Assembly: GCA_023254815.1 (NCBI GenBank)
Contig: JALRKI010000015.1
Location: forward strand, 1-5,488
Origin: Flavobacteriaceae bacterium
GTDB lineage: Bacteria; Bacteroidota; Bacteroidia; Flavobacteriales; Flavobacteriaceae
DNA: 5,488 nt
Direction of reading: 5' to 3'
Shown here: positions 1 through 5,488 of the stretch, one piece after another
Numbering within the stretch: the first letter of the stretch is position 1
Layout of the letters: each line of letters begins with the position of its first letter
The notes under the pieces: generated by a model
Told to the model about the DNA's origin: nothing
Databases searched by the model: none
What the model saw: the letters and a program-made list of their open reading frames with translations, nothing else
Translations under genes and position numbers: made by a program

Positions 1-398
1 TGGAAGCTTTAGGAGCTCAGGGTGTGCAGATCGGTTCTCGTTTTGTGGCTAGCGTTGAGTCGTCAGCTCATGAGAATTTCAAGCGAATGGTGGTACAGGC
101 TAAAGAAGGAGATACATTACTTACTTTAAAGGAATTAGCTCCTGTAAGACTATTGAAGAACAAGTTTTTTGACGACGTACAAGATCTTTATCGAAAGGGC
201 GGGTCTGTAGAAGACTTGAAATCCTTGCTGGGACGTGCTCGAGCCAAACGCGGTATGTTCGAAGGAGATTTGGTCGAAGGTGAGTTGGAAATAGGTCAAG
301 TAGCTGGACAAATCAACGACATCAAAACCGTATCCGAAATTGTACAAGACATTTTGGAAGAATATCGTTTGGCTAAAAAATCATTACTCAACCATTGA
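1..398 (+). CDS. Nitronate monooxygenase-like NAD(P)H-dependent flavin oxidoreductase, C-terminal part (5' end outside window)
   Basis: This is the C-terminal portion of a 2-nitropropane dioxygenase / nitronate monooxygenase-type TIM-barrel flavoprotein; the frame is open from base 3 to the TGA at 396-398. The visible part begins EALGAQGVQIGSRFVAS, the end of the FMN-binding barrel, where the GxQxGSRF segment normally sits near the FMN phosphate. It continues with the helical tail found in Bacteroidota homologs, including the motifs AHENFK, GRARAKRGMFEGDL and ELEIGQ. Family members use FMN to oxidise alkyl nitronates or act as FMN-dependent reductases; some relatives are enoyl-ACP reductases (FabK). 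The catalytic residues lie upstream of the window, so the exact reaction cannot be decided. A GTG at 24 is an internal valine, not the start. The stop overlaps the mazG start, so the two are probably co-transcribed. The family call is firm; the substrate is unknown. Confidence 0.85.
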   Translation, partial: EALGAQGVQIGSRFVASVESSAHENFKRMVVQAKEGDTLLTLKELAPVRLLKNKFFDDVQDLYRKGGSVEDLKSLLGRARAKRGMFEGDLVEGELEIGQVAGQINDIKTVSEIVQDILEEYRLAKKSLLNH

Positions 399-1183
399 AA
401 ACTAAAAATTTGAATACGAGACAAAATCAATTACAATCCATAAATCGCCTGTTAGACATCATGGATGATTTGCGTGCCAAGTGTCCTTGGGATAAAAAAC
501 AAACCTTAGAATCTCTCAGACATTTGACTATTGAGGAGGTCTATGAATTGGGCGATGCTATTCTAGATGGCAACATGGATGAAATTAAGAAGGAGCTTGG
601 AGACCTTCTTTTACACATGGTCTTCTATGCGAAAATTGGCAGTGAGACTGGAGATTTTGACATAGGATCAGTAGCAGATTCTATTTCTGATAAGTTGGTC
701 GAACGACATCCACACATCTACGGAGATTTTGTTGCTGTGGATGAAACTGCAGTTAAACAGAATTGGGAAAAATTGAAACTTAAAGAGGGCAAAAATAGCG
801 TTTTAGAAGGCGTTCCAAAAAGCCTACCTGCTTTGGTAAAAGCTAGTAGAATACAAGAAAAGGTCTCTGGCGTCGGTTTCGATTGGAGCACGGTTGAAGA
901 AGTCAAAGCAAAATTAGACGAGGAGTTGCAGGAGTTTGACAGGGAAGTGCAATCGGGAAACAAACAACTCATGGAAGAGGAGTTTGGCGATGCGATGTTT
1001 ACTATGATCAATTACGCTCGATTTTTGAATATCAATCCAGAAAATGCTTTAGAAAAGTCCAATAAGAAATTCATGAAAAGGTTTCTGTTTATCGAATGTA
1101 AAATGAAAACAGAGGGAAGATCCCTATCAGAATTAACTTTAGAAGAAATGGAATATTATTGGCAAATGGCTAAAATGAACTAG
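395..1183 (+). CDS. mazG: MazG nucleoside triphosphate pyrophosphohydrolase
   Basis: MazG hydrolyses NTPs and dNTPs to the monophosphate and pyrophosphate in the cytoplasm; in E. coli it also affects (p)ppGpp levels. The 262 residues match the usual two-domain form (E. coli about 263). The N-terminal domain carries CPWDKKQT (residues 30-37), EEVYE (47-51) and ELGD (67-70). The C-terminal domain repeats the pattern with EELQE (176-180) and EEFGD (195-199). These are the EExxE and ExxD acidic metal-binding pairs of all-alpha NTP pyrophosphatases, and both sets are intact. The tail has the typical SNKKFMKRF segment. The start is uncertain. TTG at 395 overlaps the upstream stop by 4 bases (TTGA). 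TTG at 410 would give a protein beginning MNTRQNQ, which resembles starts I recall for Bacteroidota homologs. No in-frame ATG precedes the conserved domain. The gene converges on the DUF349 gene and shares its stop bases. Confidence 0.95.
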   Translation: MKTKNLNTRQNQLQSINRLLDIMDDLRAKCPWDKKQTLESLRHLTIEEVYELGDAILDGNMDEIKKELGDLLLHMVFYAKIGSETGDFDIGSVADSISDKLVERHPHIYGDFVAVDETAVKQNWEKLKLKEGKNSVLEGVPKSLPALVKASRIQEKVSGVGFDWSTVEEVKAKLDEELQEFDREVQSGNKQLMEEEFGDAMFTMINYARFLNINPENALEKSNKKFMKRFLFIECKMKTEGRSLSELTLEEMEYYWQMAKMN

Positions 1184-3246
1184 TCTTCCTCTCTAATCAT
1201 TCTTTTGACAGCATTCATTTTAACTTGAAGTTCATCTAATTCAACTCGTTTTTTGTCGATGTTTTTATGAACATCTTTCACCATTGGATTACTAGAATCC
1301 ACATTACTAAAAAACTGTAAATTATTCTCCAATTGACGTATTTCCCCTGAAATTTCATCAATTTTTTTACGCAATTGAATGTGCTCATATTCTAAAGAGC
1401 GAGAGTCTTCAGAGGCTAATATGTCGCGCAATTTATTTTCATAAAGTTGGTTTTTAAGGGCTTCTTTTGATAGCCCCAATTTCTTAATAAGACCTTCTAT
1501 ATGTTTCTTGAATTTGACCTCAACCTCTTTTGAACCTCTAGGAACATTTCCTAAAGCATTCCACTCCGATGTCATGCTTTTGATCATCTCTAGAGCGTCT
1601 TTCTGGTCGGATGGTATCTCTTTTTCTTTGAGGGTTTTTAAATATTCGGTCTTGCGATTCAATGCGTCAATCGCTTGCTGTGTATCGCCACTCTGATCTT
1701 TTTTCAAGTTCTCAAAATAGGTGTTACACGCACTCTTAAATTGCTTCCAGATTCTGTCGCTGTCTTTTCTTGGGACTTGGCCAATTGACTTCCACTCCAA
1801 CTGAATGCGTTTCATTATTGGCGTGGAGGTTTGAAAGTCATTACTGTTCATGTTCTCCTCTGCAATGGCTATGAGTTCTTTTTTCTTTTTCAAATTGTCC
1901 AGCTGAGCATTTTTCTGACTTTTGAAGTAGCGATTTTTGTTTCTGTTAAACACTCTTGTGGCTTCTTTAAACGCCTCCCATACTTGGTTTCTATCCTTGG
2001 TTGGAACTTTTCCAACCTCAAAATATTTTTCGCGAAGTTTTTGTACGCTGTTACTGGCTTGTTGAAACTCTCTGTGAGTTGTGTGGGGCTGATTGGCTAA
2101 CTCATTGATTTCAGCTATAATTTCCTGCTTGCGGACCAAATTTTTTAAATAATTTTCATCTAAGGAAGCATTGTAGTTTTGACGCTTATCGTGAATAATT
2201 TTAGTAGCATCTTGAAATTTTTTCCAAATCTCTTCATTTTGCTCCCTGTGGACAGGTCCCAATTCTTCTTTCCACATCTTGTGCAAGGTCTGAAGTTCTC
2301 TAAACACTTTGTTGGAATATGGTTTTTGAGCTAACTTTTCGGCAATCTCAATAATTTTAAGCTTTTGCTCCAAATTGTGTTTGAAGTCAAGTTCCCTAAA
2401 TTCTCTGTTCAGGTGTAAAAAGGTGTAAAAATTATCTACATGGTGGTAGTAGGTTTGCCACAAATTGTTGCTTTCTATCCGGGGAACCGCTCCTGTATTG
2501 CGCCACTGTCTTTGCAGATCTTTGAACACTTTGTAAATCTCTGCCATTTCCTCAGATGATTCAAAAAGTCCTTTGATTTCTTCAATAATATTAAGACGTA
2601 TTTTTAGATTTTCTTGCAGTTTCTCTTCAAGTTCTTTCCGAGACGCTTTTCTTTTTTGCTGATAGCTTTTGAACAGTTTGTCGAAGGCTTTTTTCTCATC
2701 ACTTTGGAAGTAAAATGTGGCAAGAGGATCGTCCGTGTCATTATCATGAGCTGCCTCTGCTGCATTTTTGGCTTCATTATATTTGGACTCAAATGCTTTT
2801 TTGATGTCATCTACTTTGTCTCTCATGTTTCTGAGAGAGTCTTCAGACAGAATGGATTCTAACGCACTGACCAATTCCGCCATTGTCATTTGCTCGAAAT
2901 TATAGGATACCGCGGCTGCTGAAGTATCGTGTGTCTCTTGCTCAGCTGCCAATGTTGAACCTTCGTGACTTACTTCGGCAAGAGATTCTTTCACTACGCT
3001 CTCGTCAGTCGAGGCATCATTTTTTAACGAATTATTGTCAATTTCTTTGGCTTTCTGAAAATCCATATCCTCCGAGTGATCCAATACTGGTTCGGCTGAA
3101 CTAGTTTGGTCGGAACCGGATTCCTCGACCAATGTTCTTGCCGTTGGAAATTCATCAGTCACACTATCCTCAGAATCTTGAGGGGTGGACTCAGTATTTT
3201 CTGAATCTTCTAATGACTGGTTGTTTTGATTTTGATCGTCTGACAT
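1180..3246 (-). CDS. DUF349-repeat protein with acidic disordered N-terminus
   Basis: This 688-residue protein contains five copies of the helical DUF349 repeat; the family's function is not established. Residues 1 to about 117 are rich in Asp, Glu, Ser, Thr and Gln and look disordered. A helical segment starting QMTMAEL (about 119) leads into the repeats. Each repeat has a core of the form W-x3-G-x-VPR followed by a second Trp. The core aromatics are W248, W325, Y408, W485 and W562, so the spacing is 77, 83, 77 and 77 residues. Repeat 3 has Tyr for the first Trp and repeat 5 has Val for the second. The C-terminal 80 or so residues look like a charged coiled coil. There is no signal peptide or membrane segment, so it should be cytoplasmic. 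ATG at 3246 is preferred; an in-frame TTG at 3255 would add only three residues. A promoter lies directly upstream. The Lys/Glu-rich helices could suit nucleic acid or protein binding, but that is a guess. Confidence 0.9.
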   Translation of the reverse strand: MSDDQNQNNQSLEDSENTESTPQDSEDSVTDEFPTARTLVEESGSDQTSSAEPVLDHSEDMDFQKAKEIDNNSLKNDASTDESVVKESLAEVSHEGSTLAAEQETHDTSAAAVSYNFEQMTMAELVSALESILSEDSLRNMRDKVDDIKKAFESKYNEAKNAAEAAHDNDTDDPLATFYFQSDEKKAFDKLFKSYQQKRKASRKELEEKLQENLKIRLNIIEEIKGLFESSEEMAEIYKVFKDLQRQWRNTGAVPRIESNNLWQTYYHHVDNFYTFLHLNREFRELDFKHNLEQKLKIIEIAEKLAQKPYSNKVFRELQTLHKMWKEELGPVHREQNEEIWKKFQDATKIIHDKRQNYNASLDENYLKNLVRKQEIIAEINELANQPHTTHREFQQASNSVQKLREKYFEVGKVPTKDRNQVWEAFKEATRVFNRNKNRYFKSQKNAQLDNLKKKKELIAIAEENMNSNDFQTSTPIMKRIQLEWKSIGQVPRKDSDRIWKQFKSACNTYFENLKKDQSGDTQQAIDALNRKTEYLKTLKEKEIPSDQKDALEMIKSMTSEWNALGNVPRGSKEVEVKFKKHIEGLIKKLGLSKEALKNQLYENKLRDILASEDSRSLEYEHIQLRKKIDEISGEIRQLENNLQFFSNVDSSNPMVKDVHKNIDKKRVELDELQVKMNAVKRMIREED

Positions 3247-3281
3247 CTGTTGCAATGTTAAGGTTCGTAGTGGTGATTCTT

Positions 3282-3312
3282 CAAATATACGACTATGCTA
3301 ATAATAACCAAA
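3282..3312 (-). promoter_or_regulatory. Bacteroidota-type sigma promoter for the DUF349 gene
   Basis: Read on the minus strand, the sequence has TTTG at 3312-3309, a 19-base spacer, then TATATTTG at 3289-3282. This matches the Bacteroidota primary-sigma consensus (-33 TTTG, about 19-21 bases, -7 TAnnTTTG) at every fixed position. Transcription would be expected to start near 3276, giving a leader of about 30 nt before the ATG at 3246. It lies in the 94-bp gap between aroE and the DUF349 gene, so the latter can be transcribed separately from the aroE operon. The start site is inferred and has not been measured. Confidence 0.8.
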
Positions 3313-3340
3313 CAAGTAAATTCCCTAAGTCTCTTTGTTT

Positions 3341-4066
3341 TTAGTCCATCCAAATATCCCAAGCTTTTTCAGCTTGAAAAATTAGCATATCTAATCCATT
3401 CACCACCTGGGCGCCAAATTGTTTTCCGCGTTTTAAAAATTCTGTTTCAGCAGGGTTGTAAACAAGGTCAAACAGCAAATGGCCTTGACCAATTCCTTCG
3501 TATGGAATGTTAGGAAAATATTCTTCTTTGGGAAATGTACCCACTGGAGTGCAATTGATAATAAGAGGATGGCAACCCATGGTTTCAGTGTCAAGTTGGG
3601 CATAGGAAAACTGATTTTTTTTTGGGTTTCTGGAAACAGATGTAAAATCGATGCTCATTGATTTTAAAACAAAGCAAACCGCTTTTGATGCTCCTCCGGT
3701 TCCTAGAACTAAGGCTTTATTATGACTGGGTAATAAGTGTTTTTTCAAACTTTTTTCAAAACCAAAAGCGTCGGTATTATAACCTTCCAGTCCTGTGGGA
3801 GTGGATTTAACAGTATTGACCGCTCCAATAGCCACCGCGGCAGGATCCAATCGATCCAGATGACCCATAATTTCAGTTTTATAAGGTATTGTGACATTCA
3901 TTCCTGTCAGTCGTTCACTTTGGATGATTTCTCTGATATTGTTCAAATTGCGCAAATCAAAATTACTATACCGATGCTGTAGCCTCTCCTTTTCAAATTT
4001 TGAATTAAAAAATTCTGCAGAAAAGGAGTGACTCAAGTCACGCCCGATAAGTCCAAATTCAGCCAT
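3341..4066 (-). CDS. aroE: Shikimate dehydrogenase (NADP+)
   Basis: AroE reduces 3-dehydroshikimate to shikimate with NADPH, the fourth step of the shikimate pathway to chorismate, in the cytoplasm. The N-terminal substrate domain shows GLIGRDLSHSFS (residues 5-16) with the shikimate-binding SxS serines at 14 and 16. It also has NVTIPYK (57-63) with catalytic Lys63, GAVNT (81-85), and YNTDAFG (96-102) with catalytic Asp99. The Rossmann domain shows LGTGGASKA (121-129), then SRNPKK at the position that contacts the NADP 2'-phosphate, NCTPVGTFP, and a C-terminal NGLDMLIFQAEKAW helix. At 241 residues it is about 30 shorter than E. coli AroE (272) but has all the key motifs; I recall Bacteroidota versions as compact. 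The SRNP segment replaces the NRTxxR clamp of the E. coli enzyme. The ATG overlaps the end of the upstream DUF368 gene by 8 bases, which suggests translational coupling. The paralogs YdiB and quinate dehydrogenase are less likely. Confidence 0.96.
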   Translation of the reverse strand: MAEFGLIGRDLSHSFSAEFFNSKFEKERLQHRYSNFDLRNLNNIREIIQSERLTGMNVTIPYKTEIMGHLDRLDPAAVAIGAVNTVKSTPTGLEGYNTDAFGFEKSLKKHLLPSHNKALVLGTGGASKAVCFVLKSMSIDFTSVSRNPKKNQFSYAQLDTETMGCHPLIINCTPVGTFPKEEYFPNIPYEGIGQGHLLFDLVYNPAETEFLKRGKQFGAQVVNGLDMLIFQAEKAWDIWMD

Positions 4067-5078
4067 GTTCAGATGTTTTTAGATCATATAGGGATAATGC
4101 AATTACAATAACAATTCCAAGAATAACAAACCCAATACAGGCATAAGTATCAGGGGTCCATTCTGGCAAGTAACGATGGTATGCAACTACAATGTCGTGT
4201 CCGTTAGTATCTGAAATGCGATTTCCAAATGAGTCTATCTTGAAAACAGTTGTTTTCCAAGGCCATACAACGCCAAGCGATCCAGTAATAAACCCTAAAA
4301 TCAAAGCTAGTGTGTGGCGCTTGTAGTGTTTCAGCACAAAGCCAAGCAAATGTGAAAACAGCACAAGGCCGACAATTGAGCCTAGTGTAAATACGGCCAA
4401 AACCAAAAGTAGCCTTGTCGTTTCAGCGTCATTAATAATTCCAAAATTGCCCGTAAAGACCGCAATGATGGTGTCGAAAAGGGCGTTGACCGAATCTACC
4501 AATAGAAGAACGTAGTTGCCCAATAGTATCAACACAAATGAACCTGAAAACCCGGGAAGGGTCATTCCTGAGACGCTTATAACTCCGCAAAAAAATACAA
4601 ACCACAGATTGTCATTTTGGGCTTGTGGCTCTAGGAAACTAACGCTGATGCCTGCTACTATGCCAAAGATGAGAAACCACCAGTTATTCATGGTAATCAA
4701 TTTCAGATCTTTTTGGACAGCATAAATTGAACCTATGATCATTCCGAAAAATGCGCTCCAAACAAATCGTTCGAAATTGACTATGAGTACATCCAATAGC
4801 TTGGAAATGCTGAAATAACTGATGACAAAACCAGACAGTAATACAGCTAAAAAATTACCATTCACATATTGATATGCTGACTTGAATCGTTTTGAGAGTA
4901 AGAGCAGAAGCAATTTACGGTTGAATTTTTGAAGAGTGTAGATAAACTCTTCATAAAAACCTCCAACAAGAGCAACCACTCCTCCAGACACACCTGGTAC
5001 TTTGTTAGCCGCGCCCATGGCAATGCCTTTAAGCAGAAGCAACACATAGTCAGATAAATGGCGTTTGTAGGTTTTCAC
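4059..5078 (-). CDS. DUF368 family membrane protein (PopT-type polyprenyl-phosphate transporter), copy nearest aroE
   Basis: This 339-residue protein is a full-length DUF368 (PF04018) integral membrane protein. Members of this family (PopT) are reported to flip undecaprenyl phosphate back across the inner membrane so it can be reused for peptidoglycan and surface polysaccharide synthesis. It shows the two-fold pseudo-repeat of the family: KGIAMGAANKVPGVSGG (17-33) in the N-half and SGMTLPGFSGSF (170-181) in the C-half. Each half has a PGxSG re-entrant-type motif and several hydrophobic segments, about 8-10 in all. A GSLGVVWPWK motif (266-275) precedes a polar loop and a last membrane helix at about 312-332. 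The start is GTG at 5078, three bases after the upstream paralog's stop; no ATG lies in frame between that stop and the conserved KGIAMG motif. The stop overlaps aroE by 8 bases. The family is clear; the transport function is carried over from studied homologs. Confidence 0.92.
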   Translation of the reverse strand: MKTYKRHLSDYVLLLLKGIAMGAANKVPGVSGGVVALVGGFYEEFIYTLQKFNRKLLLLLLSKRFKSAYQYVNGNFLAVLLSGFVISYFSISKLLDVLIVNFERFVWSAFFGMIIGSIYAVQKDLKLITMNNWWFLIFGIVAGISVSFLEPQAQNDNLWFVFFCGVISVSGMTLPGFSGSFVLILLGNYVLLLVDSVNALFDTIIAVFTGNFGIINDAETTRLLLVLAVFTLGSIVGLVLFSHLLGFVLKHYKRHTLALILGFITGSLGVVWPWKTTVFKIDSFGNRISDTNGHDIVVAYHRYLPEWTPDTYACIGFVILGIVIVIALSLYDLKTSEHG

Positions 5079-5081
5079 GAC

Positions 5082-5488
5082 TTAAATGGAATCTTTTTGA
5101 AGGCTGTCGAGAGCAACAATGATGCCCACTCCAACAATCATTAAAAATAAGGCTTCGAAGCTATGGGCCTCAGTAGGGTAGGAAGTGGGCCAAACTGCTC
5201 TATCTGTAATCCAGCTTGAGTCAGAATTAGGAATTTTCCATGGCCAAATTTTGTATAAGGAACCAAAGATAAAGCCGGTTAGAAGGGCCAAAATGATGTT
5301 GCGAAAATGAGCAAATAGCCATTTGAGTAATCTGCTAAAACTCAATAAACCAAAGATAACCCCTGCACCAAAGATCATAATTTTTTTTAAGTTCACGTCC
5401 TCAACCGCTTGACCCAAGTCGTCATAGACTCCCATGAGAACGAGAAGATATGCTCCTGAAATGCCTGGGAGTATCATTGCACAAATGG
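5082..5488 (-). CDS. Second DUF368 family membrane protein, C-terminal half (5' end outside window)
   Basis: This is the C-terminal half of a second DUF368 protein; the frame is open through the right edge of the window and ends at TAA (5084-5082). The visible part begins ICAMILPGISGAYLLVLMG, the C-half PGxSG motif of the family. Hydrophobic segments follow, then GSLYKIWPWK, a polar loop and a final membrane helix, FEALFLMIVGVGIIVALDSL. An internal ATG at 5477 is not the start, because the family motif continues upstream of it. Over the 45 residues ending at WPWK it matches the neighbouring copy at 22 positions by my count, so the two are clear but diverged paralogs. Between PGxSG and WPWK this copy is 23 residues shorter. 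It is the first visible gene of the operon and should also act on polyprenyl phosphate or a related lipid, which is an inference from the family. Confidence 0.88.
   Translation of the reverse strand, partial: ICAMILPGISGAYLLVLMGVYDDLGQAVEDVNLKKIMIFGAGVIFGLLSFSRLLKWLFAHFRNIILALLTGFIFGSLYKIWPWKIPNSDSSWITDRAVWPTSYPTEAHSFEALFLMIVGVGIIVALDSLQKDSI

Noticed and set aside
364..372. TATCGTTTG just before mazG as a -7 promoter box
   Set aside because: It has three bases instead of two between TA and TTTG and no TTTG at the right distance upstream; the overlap with the upstream gene favours co-transcription.
718..1011. Minus-strand open frame of 97 codons inside mazG
   Set aside because: It lies wholly opposite the conserved catalytic part of mazG, is Ser/Leu/Phe-rich like an antisense shadow, and resembles no family.
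1831..2862. Several plus-strand open frames opposite the DUF349 gene
   Set aside because: They are short and Phe/Cys-rich, as expected from the complement of Lys/Glu-rich coding DNA; none has a promoter or a recognisable domain.
3310..3340. Inverted repeat AAACAA / TTGTTT downstream of aroE as a possible terminator
   Set aside because: The stem is only 6 A/T-rich pairs with a 19-base loop and no T-run follows; it also overlaps the -33 box of the promoter.
3737..3982. Plus-strand 81-codon frame opposite aroE
   Set aside because: aroE is intact with all motifs on the other strand, so this is a shadow frame.
5082..5477. Reading the rightmost gene as a complete 131-residue protein starting at ATG 5477
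   Set aside because: The frame stays open to the window edge and the residues before that Met (ICA) continue the DUF368 C-half motif, so this is a truncated view of a longer gene.
1..5488. A new defence, mobile or CRISPR-like system
   Set aside because: All coding sequence belongs to recognisable chromosomal families, gene packing is tight, and no direct repeat array, transposase, integrase or toxin-antitoxin pair was seen. MazG here is the stand-alone housekeeping form without mazE/mazF next to it.

Overview
This window looks like ordinary chromosomal DNA from a member of the Bacteroidota, probably flavobacteria-like. Three things point there. The protein sequences resemble the Bacteroidota versions of their families. 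An exact match to the Bacteroidota-type promoter (TTTG-N19-TATATTTG) sits in front of the long DUF349 gene. No purine-rich Shine-Dalgarno sites stand out at the starts. The DNA is moderately AT-rich. No RNA genes, mobile elements, CRISPR arrays or defence genes were seen.

Layout. Positions 1-1183 hold two plus-strand genes: the 3' end of a nitronate monooxygenase-like flavin oxidoreductase gene, then mazG (nucleoside triphosphate pyrophosphohydrolase), which overlaps it by 4 bases at a TTGA. From 1180 to the right edge everything is on the minus strand. In transcription order this is a DUF368 membrane protein (5' end outside the window), a second DUF368 membrane protein, aroE (shikimate dehydrogenase) and a large DUF349-repeat protein. 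The two DUF368 genes are 3 bases apart, and the second overlaps aroE by 8 bases, so these three look like one operon. The DUF349 gene follows after a 94-bp gap that carries its own promoter. mazG and the DUF349 gene converge and share a single CTAG as both stop codons.

How the genes fit together. DUF368 proteins (PopT family) are reported to recycle undecaprenyl phosphate across the inner membrane, supplying the lipid carrier for wall and surface polysaccharides. AroE makes shikimate for aromatic compounds. MazG hydrolyses NTPs or dNTPs and is linked to nucleotide-pool cleaning and (p)ppGpp levels. The role of the DUF349 repeat protein is unknown. The least explained items are the tandem pair of diverged DUF368 paralogs and the DUF349 protein, with five repeats spaced almost exactly 77 residues apart. 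No stretch over 300 bases lacks a gene.
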